This document shows, piece after piece, positions 22,849 to 32,718 of a stretch of DNA of 39,767 nucleotides. Below the pieces are notes generated by a model. The model was not told where the DNA came from. It was given only the letters and a program-made list of their open reading frames with translations, and made no database searches. Position 1 is the first letter of the stretch; each line of letters starts with the position of its first letter. This DNA is from Defluviicoccus sp. (lineage in GTDB: Bacteria > Pseudomonadota > Alphaproteobacteria > MPNO01). Made by a program: the position numbers and the translations under genes. The stretch is from contig JAJEHI010000069.1 in NCBI GenBank assembly GCA_022823775.1, positions 1 to 39,767 on the forward strand, read 5' to 3'.

Positions 22849-24140
22849 CGCCCGGATGCCGACGAGGCAAGATCGAGAGTCGGTGCGAGGGCGCGTGCCG
22901 CTTCCTCCTGCGTCATTCCGGTCCGCTCGGGCGGATCGACCGGCCGGCCGTCCCGGACGAGGTCGTACCCCGCCGCCGTGGCGACAAGCGCGACCGGCGC
23001 GGGCGAGGGGTGGGCGCACCCTTTCGTGCAGCCGGAAATGTGCAGGGGACCCTCCGGCACCGAACCGGTGGCGGCGATAAAGGCGGCATCCGACCGGGTG
23101 TCGGCCTTGGCCGACGCGCAACGGGGGCGGCCCGCGCAGACGACGATCCGGGCCCGGGGATCGTCCGGTTCGACGATGAAACCCGCTCTCGCCGCCCGGT
23201 CTCGAAGGGAAGGGGCATCCGTCGGCGAAACGCCCCACGACAGCACGGCCTTCCACGGGGTGATCCGGATCGTCCCGTCCGAGAACGTCCGCGCAAGCTT
23301 CGCCAGTTCGGCAAGCGCTTCCGATTCCAGGCCGCCGAAACGCGCCCCCGACAGGAAATAGCCGCGCGGCCCGTCCGCTATCGGCACGAAACCGGGCAGG
23401 GGGCGTTTCGCCGGCTCGCCGGGGCCCGTATCCGGTCGGGTCTCGCCATCCAGCCCCGCCGCCCGGAAAACGCCGTGGGCGCCGTTCGCGGCAACCATGG
23501 CTTTCATGCGTGGAGCCGAAGCGGCAGCCCGCCTCCCTTGTCCCTTCATCCATGACAGGAACGCCGTCAACAACCGGTACACCGAATCTTCCACCGCCGA
23601 TAAGGGCAGGGGAAGGAGACGATCTCCGCCGTCGAGGGCGATGACCGCGCCGTCGCCTCCCGATCGCACCATGATATCCGCGGTGCAACCGGCGAGCGGC
23701 AGCGCGACCCCGGCATCGACGAGAAGGCCGAACTTGCCGGGCAGGCCGTGCAGCGCGGGATCGCTCTCCAGAACGTCGCTCAGACGGCGCGCCAGACGGT
23801 GAGAATCGAAACGCGCCGCCGGATCGTCCGGTCCGAGTGGGTCGGCGAGAACGTTCCTTACCGCTTCCCCGCGGGGCGAAGTTCCGGCCAGCCCGATGTC
23901 CGCCATCGCCCGAACGAAATCTTCGATGCCCGTCTCCGCCAGGCCGCGAACCTGGAGGTGGCCGCGGTTGGTCGGCTCGACGATACCGTTGCCGTACCGG
24001 CCGGACGCCTCGGCGACGCCCGCCGCCTGTTCCGCGGTCAGGGTCGCGGCTCGCGGCTTGATGCGCACCAGCAAACCGTCGCCGGCCTCCATCGGCGTCA
24101 TCAGCGACGGACACCATCCCCTGGCGGGCGGGGCGTTCAT
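22845..24140 (-). CDS. cobG: Precorrin-3B synthase (CobG), oxygen-dependent
   Basis: This 431-residue iron-sulfur monooxygenase forms the C20-hydroxy, delta-lactone product precorrin-3B using oxygen. It belongs to the nitrite/sulfite reductase fold. Cluster ligands are visible as C335 and C341 (CAGRPRC) and C371 and C375 (CTKGC). The start at 24140 (MNAPPARGWCPSLM) is chosen because it overlaps the cobN stop and matches the family N-terminus; an upstream ATG at 24191 would add 17 unlikely residues. Its presence marks the aerobic corrin route. Confidence 0.93.
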   Translation of the reverse strand: MNAPPARGWCPSLMTPMEAGDGLLVRIKPRAATLTAEQAAGVAEASGRYGNGIVEPTNRGHLQVRGLAETGIEDFVRAMADIGLAGTSPRGEAVRNVLADPLGPDDPAARFDSHRLARRLSDVLESDPALHGLPGKFGLLVDAGVALPLAGCTADIMVRSGGDGAVIALDGGDRLLPLPLSAVEDSVYRLLTAFLSWMKGQGRRAAASAPRMKAMVAANGAHGVFRAAGLDGETRPDTGPGEPAKRPLPGFVPIADGPRGYFLSGARFGGLESEALAELAKLARTFSDGTIRITPWKAVLSWGVSPTDAPSLRDRAARAGFIVEPDDPRARIVVCAGRPRCASAKADTRSDAAFIAATGSVPEGPLHISGCTKGCAHPSPAPVALVATAAGYDLVRDGRPVDPPERTGMTQEEAARALAPTLDLASSASGR

Positions 24141-27100
24141 GCCGTTTCCCTGCGCAGGAAGGCCGCTGTCGAGTTCCGGCGCGGCCGCCACAGATCGCGG
24201 TCGAGCGCTTCGCTGAACCGGTCGATCATCGCGCCCCGGGCTGCCGGGTTATTTTCCTTCAGGAACGCGTCGACCTCGCCGTCGCCGAGCGTCGCATCGA
24301 AGATCCCGTCGAACTGGCGGTCGAGCCGGTCCGGCAGGGTCGCCGCGAAGGCGAACACCCCTTCCACCGAGCGCGCGATTTCGGCGCCGCCGCGATATCC
24401 GTGCCGCATCATGCCCGCGATCCAGGCCGGGTTGGATGCCCGGCCGCGCACGATCCGGGCGATTTCCTCCGTCAGGGTCCGCGCGCGCGGTTCGTCGGGG
24501 TCGGCGGTATCGACGTGATAGACCTTCGGCTCGTTTCCGAGCCGGTTTGCGGCGGCGACGAACCCGCCCTCATGGGCGGCGTAATCGGTCGAATCGAGCA
24601 GGTCCACCTCGCGATGGTCCTGCGGGTGGATCAGCGCGTCCGCGACTCGCACCCGATCCGAGAACCCTTCCGGATCGGGCCGTCCGTCGAGACCCTGCCC
24701 GTACGCGCTGGCCGATGAAGTCAGATAGCTGCTGCCCAGATCGTCCCGGGTCGACCATGCGCCGGTTTCGATCAGCGCGGAAACGCCCGCGCCGTAAGCG
24801 CCCGGCGCAGCGCCGTAAATCCGGGTCGTCGCCTCGCGGAACGCCTCGTCCTCGAGATTCCCCGCGAACCCTGCCAGCGGATTGACGTCGCCCGGCTCCT
24901 GCCGCCGCCCGATCGTTCGGACCACCGCGTCGAACATCGCGATCTGCGCCTCGAACGCGTCGCGGAACAGTCCCGAAATTCGCAAGGTCACATCCACCCG
25001 GGGGCGGCCCAGCCGGTCCACCGGAACGATCTCGAAGCCGGTCACGCGGCTGGAGCCCTCGCTCCACACCGGTTCCGCGCCGACCAGCACCAGCGCCAGT
25101 GCGAGGTCCTCGCCGCCGGTGCGCATGGTCGCGCTGCCCCACAGGTCGATCATCAGCGACCTCGGCCAGTCGCCGGTTTCCTGAAGGTGGCGGCGGAGGA
25201 GCTCGTCGGCGGTGCGCCTCGCAAGAACCATGGCGGAATGGGTCGGCACCGCGCGCGGATCGATGGTGAACATGTTGCGGCCGGTGGGCAGCACGTCGCT
25301 CCGTCCCCGGGTGGGCGCGCCGGCCGGCCCCGGCTCGACGAACCTCGCGTCGAGCGTATCGAGCAGCGCTTGGCGTTCCGACGCGGCGCAGGCATCCAGC
25401 CGGGCTTCCAGGTCGGCCGCGAGGGTATCCGGGGCGTTCCTCAGCAACGCATCCAGCAGCGCGGCGCGCCGTCCGGCAGACGGGATACGGCCGAAGACGT
25501 GCAGCCCGTCCCGAATCTGGAGGTCCTTGACGTCGCACAGATACGTGTCGAGCCGCGCGAGCCGGTCGTCTTCGGACATGTCCGTGCTCGCGCCGCATTC
25601 CTCCAGCAGTCCCAGCCCGTCGGCGCGGTCAAGGATATCCGTGCGCAACAAGGCGGTGCGCCGCTTGTCGAGACCGTCGGCACCGGCGTATTCGTCGATC
25701 AGCCGTTCCAGTTCGAGCGCGGCGCCGTGCGATCCGGCCGCCTTGAGCGGCGGAGTCAGGTGACCGACGGTAACCGCGCCCAGCCGCCTCTTTGCGGCCG
25801 CCGCCTCGCCGGGATTGTTGACGATGAACGGATAGGCGACGGGAATGCCGCCGAGCAGCGCCGAGGGGAAGCACGCCTCCGAAACCGCGACCGCCTTGCC
25901 GGGCAGCCACTCGAGCGTTCCGTGCGCGCCCAGGTGAATCATCGCGTCGATGTCTTCGACGCAGCGCAGCCATAGGTAGAAGGCGACGTAGGCGTGGCGC
26001 GGCGGCACGTCCGGGTCGTGATAGAGGGTCTTGCGTTCCACGACCTGTCCGCGGTCCGGCTGGATCGCCGCGACCAGCCGTCCGAAACGGCCGTATCGGA
26101 GAAAAAACGTTCCGTCCCGGACCGACGGGTCGTCTTCGGGCGGACCCCAGACCTCGGTAATCCGCGCACGGGCTTCGTCGGGCAGCGTCCGGAACAGGCG
26201 GCGATAGGTCGCGATATCGAGAACCGGGCTCGGCGGTGCATCGCAGAGGGCGGCGACCAGGTCCAGCGAAGTCGTATCGGCCGTCGCGTCGTAGCCGGTG
26301 TCCCGCAATAGCGAGACGATTTCGACCCCGCTCTCGATCGTGTCGAGGCCGATGGCGTGGGCGAGCTGGCCGGCCGCCGGGTAATCGGATAGCACCATGC
26401 CGATACGCCGTTCGCCGCGCGGCCGCCGCGCCAGCCGGATCCAGCGCGCCGCCTGCTCCGCCGCGAGCGCGATCCCCGCCGGATCGGGCGCGTGGCTCGT
26501 GCGGGCGTATTCCAGCCGGTCCTCCCGCTCGTCCTCGGACTTGAAGGAGATCGCCGTCGAGGAAAGCCGGCCGTCCAGTTCCGGCAGGACGATCTGCATG
26601 GCGAGGTCGGATTGGGAGAGCCCGCGGGCCGACTCCGCCCAGGCGTCGCGGGAGGAGCCCGCCAGCATCAGTTGCAGCACCGGCACGCGGGCCGCGTCGA
26701 GGGGCGATCCGCTATCGTCGCGCCGCGCCGAAAACGCCGTAGCGTTGAGCACGATGTCGGGACCGATCTCGCGCAGCCGGCCGGCAATGTACGCGGCGGT
26801 CTCCGGCGCCTTCAGACTGTCGACGTAGAGACCCTCCGTCCGGATACCGAGGCCGGAGAGGCGCGCCGCCAGTTCCTCGAGCGGCGCGATATCGCCGGCC
26901 AGCAGATAGGCGCGATAGAACACGATCGCCGCGGTGGCATCCGCCGATTCGGGGTTCCGAGCCAGCGTATGGTCGCCGAACCTGGGGACCGGCCGGCAAG
27001 AGTCGGTGGGCGGCGGTCCGAGACCGGCCAGGTGCGCCATGTGCTCCAGCGCGAGCCCCGCATTGTGCGGGCCGCCTTCGGAAAGACATCGATCCAGGCG

Positions 27101-27508
27101 CTCCAGCGCGTCGGGCGCCACGGTGGAGAATTCAACGAGCCGGGGGTCCGGCCGGCCGTCCCCCGGCAAGAGCGCCAGAAGGATGTCCGACTCCGCGCAA
27201 ACGCGGGCGACCTCCTCGATGCCGTAGCGCCAATACTCGAACCCGCCCAGAAGGCGTGCCACGACGATACGCGACCTGGCGATCACCTCGTCGACGTAGA
27301 CGTCGACGGAAAGGGGGTGACGGAGCCTGCCGATATTGGCGAGCCGAAGGGAAGGAAGCGCGTCGCCCCGTTCGCGGCACGCCACGGTCGCGGCGGCGAG
27401 GTCGGTGTCCGCGAAGGACAGGAACACCATGTCCGCCGGGCTCTGACCCAGATCGACGGCGGCGTCGATTTCGTCGAGGCTGTGCGCTTCCCGGAACAGA
27501 AGGTGCAT
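24137..27508 (-). CDS. cobN: Cobaltochelatase subunit CobN
   Basis: This 1123-residue protein is the large subunit of the ATP-dependent cobaltochelatase that inserts cobalt into hydrogenobyrinate a,c-diamide. It is of the CobN/BchH/ChlH family. Characteristic segments include HLGAHGTLEWLPGKAVAVSE (mid-protein), RNMFTIDPRAVPTHSA, and GAYGAGVSALIETGAW toward the C-terminus. Length is slightly below that of the typical 1250-1300-residue CobN. Its two AAA+ partners (CobS and CobT in the chelatase nomenclature) are not in the window. It lies 3 nt after cobW and overlaps cobG. Confidence 0.95.
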   Translation of the reverse strand: MHLLFREAHSLDEIDAAVDLGQSPADMVFLSFADTDLAAATVACRERGDALPSLRLANIGRLRHPLSVDVYVDEVIARSRIVVARLLGGFEYWRYGIEEVARVCAESDILLALLPGDGRPDPRLVEFSTVAPDALERLDRCLSEGGPHNAGLALEHMAHLAGLGPPPTDSCRPVPRFGDHTLARNPESADATAAIVFYRAYLLAGDIAPLEELAARLSGLGIRTEGLYVDSLKAPETAAYIAGRLREIGPDIVLNATAFSARRDDSGSPLDAARVPVLQLMLAGSSRDAWAESARGLSQSDLAMQIVLPELDGRLSSTAISFKSEDEREDRLEYARTSHAPDPAGIALAAEQAARWIRLARRPRGERRIGMVLSDYPAAGQLAHAIGLDTIESGVEIVSLLRDTGYDATADTTSLDLVAALCDAPPSPVLDIATYRRLFRTLPDEARARITEVWGPPEDDPSVRDGTFFLRYGRFGRLVAAIQPDRGQVVERKTLYHDPDVPPRHAYVAFYLWLRCVEDIDAMIHLGAHGTLEWLPGKAVAVSEACFPSALLGGIPVAYPFIVNNPGEAAAAKRRLGAVTVGHLTPPLKAAGSHGAALELERLIDEYAGADGLDKRRTALLRTDILDRADGLGLLEECGASTDMSEDDRLARLDTYLCDVKDLQIRDGLHVFGRIPSAGRRAALLDALLRNAPDTLAADLEARLDACAASERQALLDTLDARFVEPGPAGAPTRGRSDVLPTGRNMFTIDPRAVPTHSAMVLARRTADELLRRHLQETGDWPRSLMIDLWGSATMRTGGEDLALALVLVGAEPVWSEGSSRVTGFEIVPVDRLGRPRVDVTLRISGLFRDAFEAQIAMFDAVVRTIGRRQEPGDVNPLAGFAGNLEDEAFREATTRIYGAAPGAYGAGVSALIETGAWSTRDDLGSSYLTSSASAYGQGLDGRPDPEGFSDRVRVADALIHPQDHREVDLLDSTDYAAHEGGFVAAANRLGNEPKVYHVDTADPDEPRARTLTEEIARIVRGRASNPAWIAGMMRHGYRGGAEIARSVEGVFAFAATLPDRLDRQFDGIFDATLGDGEVDAFLKENNPAARGAMIDRFSEALDRDLWRPRRNSTAAFLRRETA

Positions 27509-27511
27509 GGC

Positions 27512-28549
27512 TCAGGACGCTAGCGCCTCCGCGATGGCCGCGCGGTCCAGACCCGCCTGTCCGATCACCACGAGGCGGGTTTCCCGCCGCTCGCCCGCCG
27601 CCCACGGCCGGTCGAAGTGATGATTGACCCGGCGTCCGACGCCCTGGATCGCGAGGCGCATGGGCTTTCCGGCCACGGACGCAAATCCCTTGATGCGGAG
27701 GATATCGTGCTCCGCCGCGACGCGGGCCAGGCGTTCGGCGAAGGCTTCCGGCGATGCGATCTCGCCCAGCGCGAGGTCGAAGGATTCGAAATCGTCGTGT
27801 TCGTGGTCCTCGTCCCCGTCATGGTGCGACGGGCGGGCGTCGAGATCGTCTTCCGCCGCGGCGCCCAGGCCCAGCAGGATCGCCGGATCGACCGCCCCGC
27901 CTTCGGTCGCGATCATCCGCAGCGACCGCCCCGCGGAAGCGGCGATTTCTTCGCGCAACTCGGGCAGCCGTTTGCCCTCCAGCAGGTCGGTCTTGTTGAG
28001 CACGACGATGTCCGCCGCCATCAGCTGGTCCTCGTACAATTCCTGCAAGGGATTGTCGTGGTCGATCGACGGGTCTTCCTCGCGCATCGCGTTCACCGCG
28101 TCCAGATCGTCGGCGAACCGGCCTTCCGCCACGGCCGGCCCGTCGATCACCGCGATGACTCCGTCCACCGTCATGCGGGAGCGGATCTCCGGCCACTCGA
28201 AGGCCTTGATCAAAGGCTTCGGCAGCGCGAGGCCGGAGGTCTCGATGACGATGTGGTCGGGCGGCTCGTCGCGGTCGATCAGCGTCCGCATGGTGGGGAC
28301 GAAGTCGTCCGCCACGGTGCAGCAGAGGCACCCGTTGGCGAGCTCGACGATATTATCTTCCGGGCAGTCCTCGATGCCGCAGCTTCTGAGCGTATCGCCG
28401 TCGACGCCTTCCGAGCCGAACTCGTTGACGATGACGGCGAGGCGTCTTCCGTTTGCGTTGTTCAAGAGATGCCGGACCATCGTGGTCTTTCCGGCGCCGA
28501 GGAAGCCGGTGATGATCGTCGCCGGTATCTTCTCGGCGGAAAAGCTCAT
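27512..28549 (-). CDS. cobW: CobW GTPase, putative cobalt chaperone
   Basis: This 345-residue GTPase belongs to the COG0523 metallochaperone family. It has Walker A GFLGAGKTT at residues 15-23, the metal-binding CLCC in NGCLCCTV, VLNKTDLL (G4), a histidine/acid-rich linker (HHDGDEDHEHDD) and a C-terminal CobW domain. It is thought to deliver cobalt for corrin synthesis at or near the CobN step. It directly precedes cobN (3 nt) and overlaps the DUF1636 gene by 4 nt. The cob operon context favours CobW over the Zn or Fe paralogues. Confidence 0.95.
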   Translation of the reverse strand: MSFSAEKIPATIITGFLGAGKTTMVRHLLNNANGRRLAVIVNEFGSEGVDGDTLRSCGIEDCPEDNIVELANGCLCCTVADDFVPTMRTLIDRDEPPDHIVIETSGLALPKPLIKAFEWPEIRSRMTVDGVIAVIDGPAVAEGRFADDLDAVNAMREEDPSIDHDNPLQELYEDQLMAADIVVLNKTDLLEGKRLPELREEIAASAGRSLRMIATEGGAVDPAILLGLGAAAEDDLDARPSHHDGDEDHEHDDFESFDLALGEIASPEAFAERLARVAAEHDILRIKGFASVAGKPMRLAIQGVGRRVNHHFDRPWAAGERRETRLVVIGQAGLDRAAIAEALAS

Positions 28550-29064
28550 GCGCTGTCTCGCTGTTCGGGAATGTCGTCGGGATGGGCCGGCACGCGGGCA
28601 ACGATCGCGTCGCGCAGCGAGGGCGCGCGCTTCGACGGCATGACGACGCCGGTCCGGGAGGCGGCGTAGACCAGCGCGTAATCGATCACGTCGTCGGCCA
28701 GGCCGGCGTCGAGGAACCCGGCGATATACGACCACTTGCCCGGCGCGGAGAGGGCGGCGCTGCACCCCTGCTCGCAATTGGCCATGCAGCTGATGGGATT
28801 GACCCGGACCGACGACTCCAGATCCCGGTCGCGCAGGCGGCTCAGCACCGCGTCGTGGAACCGCGATCCCGCGGCGGGATCGTTGGGCGCATCCGGTGCC
28901 GCGCCGGCCGGCCGGCAGGTGAGGCAAATGTGCAGCACCGGCCGCCGGTCGCGCGGGTCGGACTGTCCGTTTGTGCGGTTATCTGGGTCGACCAAGATCT
29001 TTCCGGCGGCGGCGAGAGCGGCCGCGACTGAGGGCCGAGGACCCTGCATTCTCATCGACGCCAT
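28546..29064 (-). CDS. DUF1636 predicted metal-binding protein
   Basis: This 172-residue protein has five cysteines in the pattern C47-X2-C50 (CLTC) and C93-X3-C97-X3-C101 (SCMANCEQGC). That suits a thioredoxin-like fold binding a metal or an iron-sulfur cluster, as in DUF1636 proteins encoded near cobW. Its stop overlaps the cobW start by 4 nt. The N-terminal 42 residues are atypical: a GTG at 28938 would give a 130-residue protein of usual family length, and ATG 29055 is a third choice. The role in cobalamin synthesis is unknown; the location suggests cobalt delivery or redox support for CobW/CobN. Confidence 0.82.
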   Translation of the reverse strand: MASMRMQGPRPSVAAALAAAGKILVDPDNRTNGQSDPRDRRPVLHICLTCRPAGAAPDAPNDPAAGSRFHDAVLSRLRDRDLESSVRVNPISCMANCEQGCSAALSAPGKWSYIAGFLDAGLADDVIDYALVYAASRTGVVMPSKRAPSLRDAIVARVPAHPDDIPEQRDSA

Positions 29065-29110
29065 GTTACAAGGCGCCGCCGCAGCGGTCTACGCATCCGC
29101 AGGGGACCGA

Positions 29111-29632
29111 ATGCCGATTGAAAACCTCTACCTGATCCTGGGAGGCGCCCGGTCGGGTAAGAGCCGCCACGCCGAATCCCTGATCGAAGCCTGTCCGCCC
29201 CCCTGGCGATACATCGCGACGGCCGAGCCCCTGGACGAGGAAATGCGCCGGCGCATCGCCGCGCACAGGTCCCGCCGGGGGAGCGGCTGGCACACCGTCG
29301 AGGCGACGCGCGAGCTAGCCTCCGCGCTCGACGACTGTCCGGACGGAACGCCCGTCCTGGTCGATTGCCTGACCTTGTGGCTGAGCAACCTGATGCTGAA
29401 CGACGGCGGGGCGGAAACGGCGGTGGAGGATTTGCTGGAGGCGCTCGAAAGGCGGCGCGGGCCGACCGTGCTGGTTTCCAACGAGGTCGGCCTGGGGATC
29501 GTTCCCGACAACAAGCTGGCGCGCGATTTCCGGGACGCCGCCGGACGCCTTCATGCGAAGGTTGCCGCGCGCGCCGAACATGTGCACTTCATGGTGGCCG
29601 GGATCCCCGTGATCGTCAAAGGATCAGGATGA
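29111..29632 (+). CDS. cobU: Adenosylcobinamide kinase / adenosylcobinamide-phosphate guanylyltransferase
   Basis: This 173-residue bifunctional enzyme (CobP in aerobic nomenclature) phosphorylates adenosylcobinamide and transfers GMP from GTP. It has the P-loop GARSGKS at residues 12-18, the [22 protein letters not shown] motif, the guanylyl-accepting histidine lying within that stretch, and [12 protein letters not shown] plus [17 protein letters not shown] lies 5 nt before the ATG. It begins the plus-strand run cobU-cobO-cobQ and overlaps cobO by ATGA. Confidence 0.95.
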   Translation: MPIENLYLILGGARSGKSRHAESLIEACPPPWRYIATAEPLDEEMRRRIAAHRSRRGSGWHTVEATRELASALDDCPDGTPVLVDCLTLWLSNLMLNDGGAETAVEDLLEALERRRGPTVLVSNEVGLGIVPDNKLARDFRDAAGRLHAKVAARAEHVHFMVAGIPVIVKGSG

Positions 29633-30243
29633 CCGAACGGAAAGACGACAGCGCGCGCCACAAGACCAAGATGGCCCACAGAAAGGCCGTTCAGGATGCC
29701 GAGGTGGCCTCGAAGACCATCGAGAAGGGCCTCCTGATGGTCCATACCGGCACCGGCAAGGGCAAATCGACGGCCGCGTTCGGGCTCGCCCTCAGGATGA
29801 TCGGCCGCGGCCGGAAGGTCGGCGTGGTGCAGTTCATCAAGGGCGCCTGGTCCACCGGCGAGAAGATCGCACTCGAATCGATGGCGCCCGACATGGTCGA
29901 GTGGCACGCGCTCGGCGAAGGATTTACCTGGGAAACCCAGGACAAGGAACGCGACATCGCGGTCTGCGGGAGGGCGTGGGAGACCGCTGTCGCGATGATG
30001 GCGAATCCGGAATTCGGCCTCGTCGTCCTGGACGAGCTCAACATCGCGCTGCGCTACGACTACCTGTCGCTCGACGAGGTCCTTGCCGGGCTGGATGCGA
30101 GGCCGAAGGACCTGCATGTCGTGGTCACGGGCCGGAACGCCAAGGCGCCCCTGTTGGAGGCCGCCGATCTGGTTACCGAGATGACCCTTGTCAAACACCA
30201 CTTCAAGGCGGGCGTGAAGACCCAGGAGGGCATCGAATACTGA
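29629..30243 (+). CDS. cobO: Cob(I)yrinic acid a,c-diamide adenosyltransferase
   Basis: This 204-residue CobA/CobO/BtuR-type corrinoid adenosyltransferase transfers the adenosyl group of ATP to the reduced corrinoid. Motifs: [18 protein letters not shown] (nucleotide-binding), [17 protein letters not shown] and [13 protein letters not shown]. It overlaps cobU by 4 nt and cobQ by 1 nt (TGATG). Confidence 0.96.
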   Translation: MTERKDDSARHKTKMAHRKAVQDAEVASKTIEKGLLMVHTGTGKGKSTAAFGLALRMIGRGRKVGVVQFIKGAWSTGEKIALESMAPDMVEWHALGEGFTWETQDKERDIAVCGRAWETAVAMMANPEFGLVVLDELNIALRYDYLSLDEVLAGLDARPKDLHVVVTGRNAKAPLLEAADLVTEMTLVKHHFKAGVKTQEGIEY

Positions 30244-31721
30244 TGCCCGGAAGGGCGATCATGTTGCAGGGGACGGGCTCGAACGTCGGCAAGTCGATCC
30301 TCGCCGCCGGACTCCTGAGAGCGCTCGCCAACCGCGGCCACGCCGTTCGCCCGTTCAAGCCGCAGAACATGTCGAACAACGCCGCCGTCGCGTCCGATGG
30401 CGGCGAAATCGGCCGGGCGCAGGCCCTTCAGGCGCGCGCGGCGCGGGTCGCGCCCAGCGTGCACATGAACCCCGTTCTGCTGAAACCGAGCTCCGATACC
30501 GGCGCGCAAATCGTCGTTCAGGGCCGGGTCGAGGGTGTGGCCCGCGCGCGCGAGTTCCAGAACGCCAAGCGGGGGCTGTTGCCGCGAGTGCTGGAAAGCT
30601 TCCGCAAGGTGCGCGAATCTGCGGATTTCGTCGTCGTCGAGGGCGCCGGCAGCGCGTCGGAGACGAACCTGCGGGATGCGGACATCGCGAACATGGGCTT
30701 CGCCGCCGCTGCCGATATTCCCGTCGTGCTGATCGGGGACATCGACCGGGGCGGCGTGATCGCCTCGCTGGTCGGCACGAAATCGGTGGTCGACCCTTCC
30801 GATGCCGCGCTCGTCGTCGGCTTCGTGGTCAACAAGATGCGGGGCGACCCGACGCTGTTCGACGGCGGCATGGCGGATATCGCCGCGCGGACCGGTTGGC
30901 CGGCGCTGGGGCTGGTGCCTTTCTTCGACCGCGCGCGGCTTCTGCCCGCCGAGGACGCCTACGATCTCTCGGAAAAAGCGCCCGAAGACCCCTCCGAAGG
31001 CGGGTGCGGTGGGCACGTCCGGATCGCCGTCCCCCAGCTCCCGAGGATCGCGAATTTCGACGATCTCGACCCGCTGAACGCCGAACCCGCGGTGGAGCTC
31101 ACGATGGTCGAGCGCGGCACCCCGCTGCCGGCGGATGCGGATCTCGTCATCCTTCCCGGCAGCAAGGCGACCGTCGCGGATCTCGCCGCGCTGCGTCAGG
31201 AAGGATGGGACATCGACATTCTCGCGCACCGCCGCCGCGGCGGGCGCGTTCTCGGCCTGTGCGGCGGATTCCAGATGATGGGACGGACGATTTCGGACCC
31301 TCACGGTTTGGAGGGCCCGCCCGGAACCGTCGACGGTCTGGGACTGCTGGAGGTCGACACCGTATTGGCCGATCCGAAGACGGTGGGCCAGGTCACGGGA
31401 GAGACCGTGCCGGACGGCATCCGGTTCTCGGGCTACGAGATTCACATGGGAAGAACCGAGGGGCCCGACATCGCAAGGCCGCTCCACCGCCTTGCGGACG
31501 GACGGGCCGACGGCGCCCGATCGGCCGACGGCCGGGTTGCCGGCACTTATGTGCACGGGATCTTCGCGAGCGACCGGTACCGCGCGGAATGGTTGCGCGC
31601 TTTCGGCGCGGAGTCCGGCATCGGCGATCACGACGCGTCGGTCGACCGGACGCTCGACGCGCTGGCCGAGCATCTGGAGAAGCATCTCGATATCGACCGG
31701 CTGATCAGCCTGGCACGATAG
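30243..31721 (+). CDS. cobQ: Cobyric acid synthase
   Basis: This 492-residue enzyme amidates carboxylates b, d, e and g of adenosylcobyrinate a,c-diamide. The N-terminal ATPase domain carries [11 protein letters not shown] and [14 protein letters not shown]; the C-terminal amidotransferase has Cys340 in [10 protein letters not shown] and His438 in GTYVHGIF. The 3' end overlaps the convergent cbiB gene by 17 bp. Confidence 0.96.
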   Translation: MPGRAIMLQGTGSNVGKSILAAGLLRALANRGHAVRPFKPQNMSNNAAVASDGGEIGRAQALQARAARVAPSVHMNPVLLKPSSDTGAQIVVQGRVEGVARAREFQNAKRGLLPRVLESFRKVRESADFVVVEGAGSASETNLRDADIANMGFAAAADIPVVLIGDIDRGGVIASLVGTKSVVDPSDAALVVGFVVNKMRGDPTLFDGGMADIAARTGWPALGLVPFFDRARLLPAEDAYDLSEKAPEDPSEGGCGGHVRIAVPQLPRIANFDDLDPLNAEPAVELTMVERGTPLPADADLVILPGSKATVADLAALRQEGWDIDILAHRRRGGRVLGLCGGFQMMGRTISDPHGLEGPPGTVDGLGLLEVDTVLADPKTVGQVTGETVPDGIRFSGYEIHMGRTEGPDIARPLHRLADGRADGARSADGRVAGTYVHGIFASDRYRAEWLRAFGAESGIGDHDASVDRTLDALAEHLEKHLDIDRLISLAR

Positions 31722-32703
31722 AGAGGAACAGGAGCGCGGCGGCCGCGATCTGGATTGCGCAGGCGAGACGATAGAGGCGGAGGGCACGCCCGATGTCTTC
31801 CGGCGTCACCTGGGCGCGCCCGTCGCCCATCCAGGCATCGTCGACGAAGCGATCCCGATATTGCCGTGGGCCGCCCAAGCGTAGATCCAGCGCGCCCGCC
31901 GTTGCGGCTTCCGGCCATCCGGCGTTGGGTGAGCGGTGGAGGGCAGCATCGCGACGCACGGTCTTTAACGCGCCGCGAGGAGAAGCGCCACGTATCGCGA
32001 CGGCCGCGAGAACGACCCACAGGACGCTGAGCCGCGATGCCGGCAGGTTGACGACGTCGTCGAGGCGCGCGGCGAACCGGCCGAAATCGCGGTAACGCGC
32101 ATTGTCGTGGCCGATCATGCTGTCCGCCGTGTTGACGGCCTTGTAGAGCGCCGCCCCGGGCAATCCGAAGACGGCGCACCAAAGGGCGGGCGCGACCACG
32201 GCATCGGAGAAATTCTCGGCAAGGCTCTCGATCGCGGCACGGCCTATGCCGGCCTGGTCGAGAGCCTCGGTGTCCCGGCCGACGATGCGGCCCAGCCGGA
32301 CCCGTCCTTCGGACAGACCGCTCTCCGCCAGACCCTCCCCGACCGCTGCCACATGTTCGTGGAGGCTCCGCTGGGCGAACAGCGACGACCCAAGAACGGC
32401 GAGCGCCAGCCCCGCGAGCCACCAGGGTACGAGCAAGAGGGCGGCAATCTGGACGACGGCGGTGGCGCCGGCCGAAAGGACCAGGAGCAGGAGAACGGAC
32501 CACGCACCGTTGAGACGGCGGCGGCGTTCGGGCAAGGTCGGCCGGTTCCAGCGGCGTTCCATCCGCTCCAGGAGGCCGCCGATCCACACCACGGGATGGC
32601 CGAGCCGGGCGAAGAGCGGCTTGGGATATCCGGAGGCCGCCTCGATCGCGAGGGCGGCGACGAGAATGAGCAGGTTGGTCTCGAACCACAGCGCGATTGT
32701 CAT
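31705..32703 (-). CDS. cobD: Adenosylcobinamide-phosphate synthase (CbiB/CobD)
   Basis: This 332-residue inner-membrane enzyme attaches aminopropanol (or its phosphate) to the f-carboxylate of cobyric acid. It has several hydrophobic helices and family motifs [47 protein letters not shown] (in two parts) and [13 protein letters not shown]. 'cobD' follows the aerobic nomenclature; CbiB is the enterobacterial name. It diverges from cobC, with 15 bp between starts. Confidence 0.94.
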   Translation of the reverse strand: MTIALWFETNLLILVAALAIEAASGYPKPLFARLGHPVVWIGGLLERMERRWNRPTLPERRRRLNGAWSVLLLLVLSAGATAVVQIAALLLVPWWLAGLALAVLGSSLFAQRSLHEHVAAVGEGLAESGLSEGRVRLGRIVGRDTEALDQAGIGRAAIESLAENFSDAVVAPALWCAVFGLPGAALYKAVNTADSMIGHDNARYRDFGRFAARLDDVVNLPASRLSVLWVVLAAVAIRGASPRGALKTVRRDAALHRSPNAGWPEAATAGALDLRLGGPRQYRDRFVDDAWMGDGRAQVTPEDIGRALRLYRLACAIQIAAAALLFLSIVPG

Positions 32704-32718
32704 GATTGGCGCCCGCAC

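Noticed and set aside
23487-24518. Plus-strand open frames over cobG and the end of cobN
   Set aside because: Antisense to conserved cob genes whose cysteine and other motifs are intact; no independent protein features.
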